DNA of 64,000 nucleotides from an uncultured Lachnospiraceae bacterium. Its GTDB lineage: Bacteria > Bacillota > Clostridia > Lachnospirales > Lachnospiraceae. Positions 45,494-53,940 of the stretch are shown here, piece by piece. A model generated the notes under the pieces. The model had not been told where the DNA came from. It did not search any database and saw only the letters and a program-made list of their open reading frames with translations. Numbering within the stretch: the stretch's first letter is position 1; every line of letters begins with the position of its first letter. Where the stretch lies: assembly GCA_934352055.1 (NCBI GenBank), contig CAKRJY010000005.1, positions 78,743 to 142,742 of the forward strand, in the 5' to 3' direction. Position numbers and translations under genes: made by a program.

Positions 45494-46831
45494 ATGGGGA
45501 AAACAATTTTATTTACACCTGTAGGGGGAACAGATCCGATTTCAGCGACGAATTATTATGAAGGTGCTATATTGCATATATGTAGGTATTATAAACCGGA
45601 TCAAGTGATACTTTATATGTCTAAGGAAATGCTTGCATATCAAAAACAAGATAATAGGTATTTATATTGTTTGCAAAAGTTGAGTGATGTAATAGAACAT
45701 GAGATGGAGTATGAAGTAATAGAAAGGGATGAATTGACAAAAGTTCACGAATTTGATTATTACTATGAAGATTTTAGGAATTTGATACATAATATATATG
45801 CAACAATGGGGGAAGATGATAGATTGCTTATAAATATTTCTTCCGGTACTCCAGCAATGAAGAGTGGTTTATTGGTACTACAAGTATTAGCCGAGTTCCC
45901 AGCAACTTTAATTCAGGTATCGACACCAGAAAGAAAAATCAATGAACATAGACATGAAGGATATGATGTTGAAGTGCTGTGGGAATTAAATCAAGATAAT
46001 ATGCCTGATGCTAAGAATCGTTGCAAGGAAGTGACATGTCCAAGTTTGGAAAAACTTAAAAAAGAAGAAATAATTAAAAAGCATATTAAAGCGTATGATT
46101 ATAGAGCGGCGCTTGCAGTAGCTGATACCCTGAAAAATGAAGATACAAACAGATATCGTAAGTTGTTGGAAATGGCAACAAAAAGAATGCTGTTAGATTT
46201 GGAAAAAGTTGATAAAATAAGAAACGAAACAGGATTTGATTGTATTCCAGTCAAAACATCATCAGATCGCAAGCTTTTTGAATATGTTTTGTGCATGGAT
46301 ATTAAGTTAAAACGAGGAGAATATGCGGATTTTATACGCTCTATTACTCCGGTATTGGTAGATTTATACGAACTGGTTTTAAAGAAACAATGTGGAATTA
46401 ACATAAATGATTATTGTGAAACAAAGCGTCGCGGAAGGGATTACATCAGAGTATGGTCAAAAAATAAATTAGAGAATACAACAGTGCAACAGGAACTTGA
46501 TAATGCATTTGGAGGCGACTTTAAGGGAAGAGAAATATATTCGGTTCATTTAATGTATTTGGTTGACGCATTTTCTGATAACTTAAAGATTAAGAATCTT
46601 GTTAGTGATCTGCGCACAGTTGAGGAACGTATTCGTAATGATGCGGCTCATGATATAATTTCTGTAACGGAAGAAGCTATAGAGAAGAAAACAGGTTTTA
46701 AACCACAGAAAATCATGCAGATGATACGAGAATTATTTGGCTTTACAGGTATTCATGTAAAAAAGGAATATTGGGATTCCTATGATGAAATGAATAACCA
46801 ATTGATAAATATTATAAATGCAGAAGAATAA
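45494..46831 (+). CDS. csm6: Csm6, cyclic-oligoadenylate-activated ribonuclease
   Basis: 445 residues. The N-terminal CARF domain has FTPVGGTDPIS and LLINISSGTPAMKSG (about residues 115-130), which form the cyclic oligoadenylate pocket. The C-terminal HEPN domain has the Rx4H catalytic motif RNDAAH near residue 390. Cas10-made cyclic oligoadenylate would switch on non-specific RNA cleavage. AGGGAG nine bases before the ATG supports the start over an upstream TTG. It follows cas2 by 14 bases. Confidence 0.92.
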   Translation: MGKTILFTPVGGTDPISATNYYEGAILHICRYYKPDQVILYMSKEMLAYQKQDNRYLYCLQKLSDVIEHEMEYEVIERDELTKVHEFDYYYEDFRNLIHNIYATMGEDDRLLINISSGTPAMKSGLLVLQVLAEFPATLIQVSTPERKINEHRHEGYDVEVLWELNQDNMPDAKNRCKEVTCPSLEKLKKEEIIKKHIKAYDYRAALAVADTLKNEDTNRYRKLLEMATKRMLLDLEKVDKIRNETGFDCIPVKTSSDRKLFEYVLCMDIKLKRGEYADFIRSITPVLVDLYELVLKKQCGININDYCETKRRGRDYIRVWSKNKLENTTVQQELDNAFGGDFKGREIYSVHLMYLVDAFSDNLKIKNLVSDLRTVEERIRNDAAHDIISVTEEAIEKKTGFKPQKIMQMIRELFGFTGIHVKKEYWDSYDEMNNQLINIINAEE

Positions 46832-46841
46832 AAATAGAATC

Positions 46842-46870
46842 TTTACAAAGAAAACATGATGTAGTAAAGT
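46842..46870 (+). promoter_or_regulatory. Promoter for the GS-like / ANTAR operon
   Basis: TTTACA (46842-46847), 17 bases, TAAAGT (46865-46870). The predicted start near 46877 is only about six bases before the hexaloop hairpin. Confidence 0.6.
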
Positions 46871-46882
46871 ATTACTGTTAAG

Positions 46883-46898
46883 CGAACAATGGCGTTCG
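46883..46898 (+). promoter_or_regulatory. ANTAR-type hexaloop hairpin in GS-like gene leader
   Basis: Stem CGAAC / GTTCG with loop AATGGC, identical in loop to the amt leader. The 3' arm overlaps the left arm of the downstream terminator. Confidence 0.78.
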
Positions 46899-46946
46899 AA
46901 GTAGGGCATGGGTCTTATGGACTTTTGCCCCCTTCGAGCGCTTTTC
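46892..46946 (+). terminator. Leader terminator before GS-like gene (conditional)
   Basis: GCGTTCGAAG (46892-46901) pairs with CTTCGAGCGC (46932-46941, one G-U), and an inner GGGCA / TGCCC stem extends it. TTTTCT follows. It lies 21 bases before the start codon. Confidence 0.88.
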
Positions 46947-46966
46947 TATTGGGAATGGAGGTTGCT

Positions 46967-48211
46967 ATGGCAGATGAAACAATGGATGAAGTGATGGAAT
47001 TTGTGGAAGAAAATGATGTCAAATTCATACGATTGGCATTTTGTGATATTTTTGGAAATCAGAAAAATATATCAATTATGCCAGAGGAATTGCGTACGGC
47101 TTTTACCATAGGTATTAATTTTGATTCGTTTTTGATACTCGGGTATGACGATCCGGTGTACCAGGATTTATATTTAAAACCAGTTCCGGATACCTTAAAT
47201 GTTTTACCGTGGAGACCGCAGCAAGGGCGTGTAATCCGCTTTTATTGCGATGTTGTGTTACCGGATGGCACGCCATTTCCGTATGATGCCAGAAAATTTT
47301 TGAAGGATACATTACAGGAGTGTGCCGATTTGGGATTTTCTTGTCGTATGGGACTTCGCAGTGAATTTTATCTGTTCAAAACGGATGATGAGGGAAGACC
47401 AACGGATATTCCGTGGGATGAAGGGGGATATTTGGATATTGCGCCATTAGACCGGGGAGAAAACATCCGTCGTGAAATCTGTCTGACGCTAGAAGAGATG
47501 GGAATTCAACCGGAATCTTCGCATCATGAATCCGGTCCGGGGCAAAATGAGATTGATTTTCGTTCTTCGGACGCACTTGGCACAGCTGATAATTACATCA
47601 CCTATAAAAATGTGGTAAGTGCGATTTCGACGAGAAATGGTGTTTTTGCATCCTTTGATCCAAAACCTATTAAGGGTAAGAGTGGAAATGGGTTACATAT
47701 GAAGATTTCTACCTGGAAAAATGGAAAAAATACGGAAGAGACAGATCCGGCATTTACAGAGCATTTTATGGCAGGCGTGTTTCACCGCATGCGCGATATT
47801 ACCTTGTTTTTAAATACACAGAAGCAATCCTATGAGCGCTTTGGAGAAAATGAAGCACCAAAATACATCACGTGGTCTGCCCAGAATCGGTCGCGTCTGC
47901 TGCGTGTTCCGATTGTGCAGGGAAAACGAACCTGTTTTGTATTGCGCTCACCGGATTCCGGTATCAATCCATATCTGGCATTTGCCATTGTGATTCAGGC
48001 GGGGCTTGCGGGCGTGCGCGCAAAAGAAACATTGCCGCCACCAGTAGATAAGAGCAGCAGATTGGTAAAAGATGAGGAAAAAGCAGGATTCGATAAACTG
48101 CCATTATCTTTGACAGAAGCCGTGGAGTGTGCGAAAAAGAGTGACTTTATTCAAAAGGGTCCATGCAAGGATATCGCGAATCGTTTCATAGAAGTGATAG
48201 AGAATATGTAA
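46967..48211 (+). CDS. Glutamine-synthetase-like protein (GSI fold, degenerate metal site)
   Basis: 414 residues, clearly similar to GlnA along its length (NVKFIRLAFCDIFG, FYCDVVLPDGTPF, SHHESGPGQNEIDF, GKSGNGLHMKI, NPYLAFA). Compared with Bacillus GlnA as I remember it, one n2-metal glutamate is Arg131 (GLRSEFYLF for GPEPEFFLF) and another is Val325 (CFVLRSPD for RVEVRS-D). His244 is kept, as are the n1 glutamates E133, E188 and E195. The C-terminal 30 or so residues of GlnA are absent. It may be inactive and serve as a sensor for the adjacent ANTAR protein. The frame is open from 46889, but that part is the leader and terminator; GGAGG points to ATG 46967. Confidence 0.85.
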   Translation: MADETMDEVMEFVEENDVKFIRLAFCDIFGNQKNISIMPEELRTAFTIGINFDSFLILGYDDPVYQDLYLKPVPDTLNVLPWRPQQGRVIRFYCDVVLPDGTPFPYDARKFLKDTLQECADLGFSCRMGLRSEFYLFKTDDEGRPTDIPWDEGGYLDIAPLDRGENIRREICLTLEEMGIQPESSHHESGPGQNEIDFRSSDALGTADNYITYKNVVSAISTRNGVFASFDPKPIKGKSGNGLHMKISTWKNGKNTEETDPAFTEHFMAGVFHRMRDITLFLNTQKQSYERFGENEAPKYITWSAQNRSRLLRVPIVQGKRTCFVLRSPDSGINPYLAFAIVIQAGLAGVRAKETLPPPVDKSSRLVKDEEKAGFDKLPLSLTEAVECAKKSDFIQKGPCKDIANRFIEVIENM

Positions 48212-48242
48212 ACATTCATTTTTATGAAGGGAGGATGCGCGG

Positions 48243-48809
48243 ATGAACAAAGTTTTGATTGTGTGTGATGCGCCAAAAGGCACAGAGTTCTTTCGCGATT
48301 TCCTGACACAAAACGGATACGAGGATATCCTTGTTGTGGAAAATGGAGAAGAAGCAAGGAGAATGCTTGTTGATACGGATTTTGATTTGTGTTTGATCAA
48401 TGCTCCGCTTCGAAAGGAATCCGGTGAACAATTGTCCATAGATATTGCGGAAAAGAATATCTGTCAGGTAATCCTGTTTGTAAAGGCAGAACAATGCGAC
48501 GCAATTGCAGATTGTGTGGAAGATTATGGTGTGATTACCGTCAGTAAACCAATCAGCAGGCAATTGTTCTGGAGTGCTATAAAATTGGCCCGCGTTGCGC
48601 AAAGGCGTATTACAATGGCACAGAAAGAAAATGCAAAATTGCAACAAAAATTAGATGGTTTAAAAACAGTATCACGTGCGAAATGTCTTTTGATTTCGTA
48701 CTGTGGTATGTCAGAAGAAGATGCGCATAAATATATCGAAAGACAGGCGATGGATAAGCGGTTGAGTCGGCTGGAAATTGCAAAAGATATTGTGCATACG
48801 TATGGTTAA
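48243..48809 (+). CDS. ANTAR-domain antiterminator with pseudo-receiver domain
   Basis: 188 residues. The N-terminal receiver-like domain (1-110) keeps D9 and K102 (VSKPIS), but the phospho-acceptor position is N53 (DLCLINAPL), so normal phosphorylation is unlikely. A coiled-coil linker follows (residues 112-130), then the ANTAR RNA-binding domain (VSRAKCLLISYCGMSEEDAH, RLSRLEIAKDIV). It should bind hexaloop hairpins and prevent termination, as EutV, NasR and clostridial NitR-type proteins do. GGGAGG precedes the ATG. It lies 31 bases after the GS-like gene and 17 before pyrG. Confidence 0.88.
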   Translation: MNKVLIVCDAPKGTEFFRDFLTQNGYEDILVVENGEEARRMLVDTDFDLCLINAPLRKESGEQLSIDIAEKNICQVILFVKAEQCDAIADCVEDYGVITVSKPISRQLFWSAIKLARVAQRRITMAQKENAKLQQKLDGLKTVSRAKCLLISYCGMSEEDAHKYIERQAMDKRLSRLEIAKDIVHTYG

Positions 48810-48826
48810 AAGAGGAAGGTGATTGT

Positions 48827-50422
48827 ATGACAAAGCATGTGTTTGTTACAGGTGGTGTAGTATCTGGATTAGGAAAAGGAATTACGGCAGCGTCGTTGGG
48901 ACGTCTGCTGAAAATGCGTGGATATAAAGTGGCATCGCAAAAATTGGATCCCTATATGAATGTGGATCCCGGTACCATGAGTCCATATCAGCATGGGGAA
49001 GTGTTTGTTACAGATGATGGCGCGGAGACAGACTTGGATTTGGGACATTATGAGCGTTTTATCGATGAGAATCTGAATAAATACTCAAATTTAACAAGTG
49101 GAAAAGTATATTGGAATGTTTTAAACCGCGAAAGAAAAGGGGAATATCTGGGACAAACCGTACAGGTAATTCCACATATCACAGAAGAAATCAAACGCTT
49201 TATCTATATGGGAGCGGAGAGTTCAGATGCAGATGTATTGATTACAGAGATTGGTGGTACGACAGGTGATATTGAAAGTCAGCCATTTTTAGAAGCAATT
49301 CGTCAGGTTTCATTGGAACGTGGACGGGAAAACTGCTGTTTTATTCATGTTACGCTTGTACCATGGTTGTCCGGTTCAAATGAACACAAATCAAAGCCGA
49401 CACAGCATTCGGTTAAGGAGCTGCAGTCATTAGGAATAGCACCGGACATTATTGTGTGCCGCGTGGATCGTCCGTTAGAGCAGAGCATCAAAGATAAAAT
49501 ATCACTATTTTGTAATGTGCCAAAAGATTGTGTGATTGAAAACGATACGATGGACTGCTTATATGAGGCACCACTTATGCTGCATGCCTATGGATTAGAT
49601 TCTGTCGTGTGTCGTCGTTTGCAGCTGAAAGATGTACCGCTCGATCTTTCCGATTGGAAGGAGATGGTGGATACGATTCATCATCTGAAAAAGACAACAA
49701 AGATTGCTATTGTCGGTAAATATGTGGCATTGCATGATGCCTATTTGTCCGTACGTGAAGCGCTATTGCACGGTGGCTATGCCAATGACGCACATGTAGA
49801 AATTGCATGGATAGACAGTGAACAGATTACAAAAGAAAATGTGGGTGATACATTAGCAGATTTAGATGGTATTTTAGTACCGGGCGGTTTTGGAGACCGT
49901 GGTGTAGAAGGCAAAATTTTGGCATGTCAATATGCGAGAGAACACGATATTCCTTATCTTGGTATTTGTCTTGGCATGCAGGTGGCAGCCATTGAATTTG
50001 CAAGAAATGTATGTGGTCTTACAGATGCAGATTCCGGGGAATTCCATCCGGGAGGAGAACATCTTGTGATTGATTTGATGGAAGAACAGATGGCGGTATT
50101 AAGAAAAGGTGGAACAATGCGCCTGGGAAGTTATCCTTGCAAGATAAAAGAAGGCACAACGTTAGCACGGGCTTATCAGAAAGAACATATTGATGAGCGT
50201 CATAGACATCGTTTTGAGTTTAACAATGCGTATCGTGATCTGATGCAGGAAAAAGGATTGACCATCAGTGGAACTTCGCCGGATGATGCCATTGTTGAGG
50301 CTGTAGAAGTGTCGGACAACAGATTTCATGTTGGGGTGCAATTCCATCCGGAATTCAAGAGCCGCCCAAATAAACCACATCCACTTTTTACAGAATTCAT
50401 CAAAGCAAGTCTGACAAAATAG
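48827..50422 (+). CDS. pyrG: CTP synthase
   Basis: 531 residues. Amination of UTP to CTP with glutamine. N-terminal synthetase: KHVFVTGGVVSGLGKGI, SQKLDPYMNVDPGTMSP. C-terminal class I glutaminase with the catalytic cysteine in YLGICLGMQ near residue 380, and the GVQFHPEFKSRP histidine-glutamate pair. AGGAAGGTG precedes the ATG. Its 17-base spacing from the ANTAR gene suggests cotranscription from the conditional leader, which would couple CTP production to nitrogen status. Confidence 0.96.
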   Translation: MTKHVFVTGGVVSGLGKGITAASLGRLLKMRGYKVASQKLDPYMNVDPGTMSPYQHGEVFVTDDGAETDLDLGHYERFIDENLNKYSNLTSGKVYWNVLNRERKGEYLGQTVQVIPHITEEIKRFIYMGAESSDADVLITEIGGTTGDIESQPFLEAIRQVSLERGRENCCFIHVTLVPWLSGSNEHKSKPTQHSVKELQSLGIAPDIIVCRVDRPLEQSIKDKISLFCNVPKDCVIENDTMDCLYEAPLMLHAYGLDSVVCRRLQLKDVPLDLSDWKEMVDTIHHLKKTTKIAIVGKYVALHDAYLSVREALLHGGYANDAHVEIAWIDSEQITKENVGDTLADLDGILVPGGFGDRGVEGKILACQYAREHDIPYLGICLGMQVAAIEFARNVCGLTDADSGEFHPGGEHLVIDLMEEQMAVLRKGGTMRLGSYPCKIKEGTTLARAYQKEHIDERHRHRFEFNNAYRDLMQEKGLTISGTSPDDAIVEAVEVSDNRFHVGVQFHPEFKSRPNKPHPLFTEFIKASLTK

Positions 50423-50434
50423 AATATAAAGCAT

Positions 50435-50475
50435 AAAAAAGCGGAGCGTTCTTTTTGGAATCGCTCCGCTTTTTG
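50435..50475. terminator. Bidirectional terminator after pyrG
   Basis: AAAAAGCGGAGCG pairs with CGCTCCGCTTTTT. It serves the convergent pyrG and DUF1846 genes. Confidence 0.9.
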
Positions 50476-50485
50476 TAAATATGAT

Positions 50486-51958
50486 TTATCTTAGTTTACC
50501 TGTGCTTTTTGGTTCGCAAGTCAGATACATACCAAGTTTTCTAAAGATCTGTTCATCAACTTCATCTAACATAACAGAAGAGTGTACGTTTAATGTCTTT
50601 AGATTTGGCAGCTGATCAAATGCTGCCTTGGCATTGGCATCTGTTTTGGAACTGATTGAGAGTGCCACCAAAACTTCATCACTATGAAGGCTGGCATCAT
50701 CACTTCCTAAGTAATTTTTCTTTAACTGGCTGATTGGCTGTAAGGCTTCTGGAGAAATCAATAATTTTTCATGATCAATACCGGCTAATTCTTTTAAAAC
50801 ATTTAAAAGAGCAGCGGCAGGAGCGCTAAGCAAATCAGATGTCTTTCCATCAATAATGGTTCCGTTATCAAGCTCGATGGCAACAGCAGGCTTGTGCGTT
50901 TCATTTGCCACCTGAAGTGCAGTGACAGCAACGTGGCGATCTGCTGGAGAAATGTCTGCCTGCTTCATCAGCAATTCTATCTTGTAGAGGGCATCTTTTG
51001 AGCCATGTCCCTTTTTGATGTTGCAGATTTCCGTATAATAACGACGGATGATTTCTGCTTTTCCTGCTTCGCGACATACATCATCATCGCAAATACAGTT
51101 GCCTACCATGTTGACACCCATATCGGTTGGAGACATGTAGTTGCATGTGCCATAAATACGTTCAAACATCGCCTTTAAAACAGGATAAATCTCAACGTCG
51201 CGGTTATAGTTAATGGTGGTTTCACCATATGCCTCTAAATGGAAAGGATCGATCATATTGACATCATTTAAGTCAGCTGTGGCTGCCTCGTATGCGAGAT
51301 TGACCGGATGCTTCAGAGGAAGATTCCATACAGGGAATGTCTCGAATTTAGCATATCCTGCGGAAACGCCGCGTTTATGTTCATGGTACAACTGTGAAAG
51401 ACAGGTAGCCATCTTGCCGCTTCCAGGGCCAGGTGCAGTTACAACAACGAGAGGGCGGGAGGTTTTAATATAGTCATTTTTTCCATAACCTTCATCACTT
51501 ACAATGTGTTCAATATTACTTGGATAGCCGTCAATCTTATGCAGGATATAAGAAGGAACGCCAATAGAATCTAAATGGCGGCGAAATTCGTCTGCTGCAG
51601 CTTCTCCAGAATATTGTGTGATGGCAACACTGCCGACATACAACCCAAAACTGCGGAATACTTCCATCAGACGAAGAACATCCTCGTCGTAAGTAATGCC
51701 GAGATCACCACGCATTTTGTTAGATGCAATGGCATTGGCAGAAATTGCGATTACGATTTCCGCCTGATCTTTTAATTGTAAAAGCATGCGTAATTTGGAG
51801 TCCGGCATAAAGCCCGGTAAAACGCGGGCAGCATGATAATCGTCGTATAATTTTCCACCAAATTCCAGATATAATTTATCTCCGAAATGGTTGATACGCT
51901 CTTTGATGTGTTCTGACTGCATGTGCAGATATTTGTCATTATCAAATCCTATTTTCAT
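50486..51958 (-). CDS. DUF1846 family protein
   Basis: 490 residues, soluble, normal length for the family. Recognised by KIGFDNDKYLHMQSEHI, LYLEFGGKLYDDYHAARVLPGF and VVTAPGPGSGKMATCLSQLYHE, the last resembling a nucleotide-binding loop. The family is common in Firmicutes and has no settled biochemical role. Minus-strand GGAAGG precedes the ATG. Confidence 0.9.
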   Translation of the reverse strand: MKIGFDNDKYLHMQSEHIKERINHFGDKLYLEFGGKLYDDYHAARVLPGFMPDSKLRMLLQLKDQAEIVIAISANAIASNKMRGDLGITYDEDVLRLMEVFRSFGLYVGSVAITQYSGEAAADEFRRHLDSIGVPSYILHKIDGYPSNIEHIVSDEGYGKNDYIKTSRPLVVVTAPGPGSGKMATCLSQLYHEHKRGVSAGYAKFETFPVWNLPLKHPVNLAYEAATADLNDVNMIDPFHLEAYGETTINYNRDVEIYPVLKAMFERIYGTCNYMSPTDMGVNMVGNCICDDDVCREAGKAEIIRRYYTEICNIKKGHGSKDALYKIELLMKQADISPADRHVAVTALQVANETHKPAVAIELDNGTIIDGKTSDLLSAPAAALLNVLKELAGIDHEKLLISPEALQPISQLKKNYLGSDDASLHSDEVLVALSISSKTDANAKAAFDQLPNLKTLNVHSSVMLDEVDEQIFRKLGMYLTCEPKSTGKLR

Positions 51959-52235
51959 AATGTAAGTCCTTCCTATGTGTGGTTATCTTGTGAATATATG
52001 TAAGGAACAAAAAATGTTCAAAAATATTATTACATACATGCTCATAAGTATAGCACGCGAGAAACTTTGTGGCAAGGTGCTACTGCGCTTTAAAAAGGAG
52101 AAATAAGGAATCTGGTAAACTTGGAAAAAGCGACAATTATAAGGTGTAGTGATAGGTAATATAAGAAGCCCTAATGTAAGACGGGAGTGATATACAAAAG
52201 TATGAAAATGTCGTATAGAAAAAGTTTTTTATTCC
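51959..52235. other. Gap between DUF1846 and NCS2 permease genes
   Basis: Part of a 387-base gap between divergent genes. I see no ORF with a ribosome site, and none of the conserved core of a purine riboswitch, although a purine permease follows. The right part (52236 on) holds the permease promoter and leader. Confidence 0.6.
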
Positions 52236-52305
52236 TTGAATATGACTATTTTTTCAAGTATAATCTACACGTTATAAGTGAGCAGAACGCAAAAATACCT
52301 GCTCA
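52236..52305 (+). promoter_or_regulatory. Promoter and hairpin leader of NCS2 permease
   Basis: TTGAAT (52236-52241), 17 bases, perfect TATAAT (52259-52264). The leader of about 75 bases begins with a perfect 7-base-pair stem TGAGCAG (52279-52285) / CTGCTCA (52299-52305) with an A-rich 13-base loop. No terminator follows. Confidence 0.65.
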
Positions 52306-52345
52306 AAAATTTATGTGATAAACATATATAATCTAGGAGGAACAC

Positions 52346-53707
52346 ATGTTAGAAAAAATGTTCAAACTGAAAGAGAACAACACTGATGTGAAGACAGAAG
52401 TCATTGGTGGTCTTACTACTTTTATGACAATGGCTTACATCCTTGCAGTTAACCCATCCATCCTTTCTGCATCAGGAATGGATTCTCAGGCAATCGTGAT
52501 GGCAACTGCGCTTGCAGCATTTATCGGAACTCTTTGTATGGCACTTCTTGCAAATTATCCATTTGCACTTGCCCCAGGACTTGGATTAAATGCTTATTTT
52601 GCATACACAGTATGTGGAACCATGGGATACGATTGGAAAATCGCATTGATGGCAGTATTTGTGGAAGGTATCATCTTTATTGTACTTTCACTTACAAATG
52701 TACGTGAAGCAATCTTTAATGCAATTCCAATGCAGTTGAAAAAGGGCGTATCTGTTGGTATCGGTCTTTTCGTTGCATTTATCGGTTTGCAGAATGGATA
52801 TATCGTTGTAAATAGTGATTCTACACTTGTTACAGTTGTAAACTTCACAGAGAATTTCCATACCGTAGGTATCTGCGCACTTCTTTGTGTGATTGGATTG
52901 ATTCTGATTTCTATTCTTCATATTAAGAATGTAAAGGGAAGCTTTTTGATTGGTATCTTCGTTACATGGATTCTTGGTATTATTTGCCAGGTAACCGGTC
53001 TTTATACCGTTGATGTAGAGGCAGGATTCTACTCATTAATTCCTGCACAGTGGATCAGCTTTGACTTTAGTGCTTTGGGACAGACATTTGGTCAGTGCTT
53101 CAAGGCAGACATGGGTCAGGTTAATGCATTAGACTTTGTTGTCATCATCTTTGCATTCTTGTTCGTAGATATGTTTGATACCATTGGAACATTGATTGGT
53201 GTTGCTAACAAGGCTGACATGTTAGATGAAAATGGTAAATTGGAAAGAATTAAGCCAGCACTTTTAGCAGATGCAATTGCAACAAGTGCAGGTGCTATCC
53301 TTGGTACATCTACAACAACAACATTTGTTGAAAGTTCTTCAGGTGTATCAGAAGGTGCAAGAACTGGACTTTCTTCTGTTGTAACAGGATTGTTATTCTT
53401 ATTAGCAATCATCTTTGCTCCATTGTTTACAACAATTCCAGGATTTGCTACAGCTCCAGCATTGATTTTCGTAGGATTCCTTATGGTTTCAGCAGTTGTT
53501 GACATTGACTTTAACGATCCTGCAGAATCTGTTCCAGCATATCTTTGCATGATTGCAATGCCACTTCTTTACAGCATCTCAGAAGGTATTGCTGTTGGAG
53601 TTATTTCTTATGTTGTAATCAACGTAGTTGTTGGTAAGGCTAAGAAGGTACATCCACTTATGTATGTACTTGCAGTACTCTTTGTACTCAAATATATCTT
53701 CTTATAA
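52346..53707 (+). CDS. NCS2 family purine permease (guanine/hypoxanthine type)
   Basis: 453 residues, about 14 membrane segments. VIGGLTTFMTMAYILAVNP, the conserved PFALAPGLGLNAYFAY and FLFVDMFDTIGTLIGVA are those of the AzgA/PbuG branch of NCS2, which imports guanine, hypoxanthine or adenine by proton symport. AGGAGG precedes the ATG. Strong codon bias suggests high expression. It is a single gene ended by a terminator. Confidence 0.92.
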   Translation: MLEKMFKLKENNTDVKTEVIGGLTTFMTMAYILAVNPSILSASGMDSQAIVMATALAAFIGTLCMALLANYPFALAPGLGLNAYFAYTVCGTMGYDWKIALMAVFVEGIIFIVLSLTNVREAIFNAIPMQLKKGVSVGIGLFVAFIGLQNGYIVVNSDSTLVTVVNFTENFHTVGICALLCVIGLILISILHIKNVKGSFLIGIFVTWILGIICQVTGLYTVDVEAGFYSLIPAQWISFDFSALGQTFGQCFKADMGQVNALDFVVIIFAFLFVDMFDTIGTLIGVANKADMLDENGKLERIKPALLADAIATSAGAILGTSTTTTFVESSSGVSEGARTGLSSVVTGLLFLLAIIFAPLFTTIPGFATAPALIFVGFLMVSAVVDIDFNDPAESVPAYLCMIAMPLLYSISEGIAVGVISYVVINVVVGKAKKVHPLMYVLAVLFVLKYIFL

Positions 53708-53737
53708 GATATAAACATATAAGCTCTGCGTAGCAAA

Positions 53738-53778
53738 AAAACGGCTCTTTCTTCAATGTAGGAAAGGGTCGTTTTTTT
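53738..53778 (+). terminator. Terminator after NCS2 permease
   Basis: AACGGCTCTTTC (53740-53751) pairs with GAAAGGGTCGTT (53762-53773) over 12 base pairs with two G-U, followed by a T run. Confidence 0.9.
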
Positions 53779-53940
53779 ATGGCAATCACTAATCAGCTGA
53801 TGGAACTCGCAGAGCGTGTTCTGACGCACCAATGAAAAAGAAAAAATAGGGGGTACGGAAGCATATCTGAGAAAGACAAAAAGTGGGTTGACTAATGTGA
53901 CAATATCGACCACAATAGGAGAGGTAGAAAAGGGGTATTT

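Noticed and set aside
46889..46966. N-terminal extension of the GS-like protein
   Set aside because: It is the leader hairpin and terminator read as codons; a proper ribosome site and the family start are at 46967.
51959..52345. Purine riboswitch expected before the NCS2 permease
   Set aside because: The conserved aptamer core and paired loops are not found in the leader, and the mapped-looking promoter leaves only about 75 bases.
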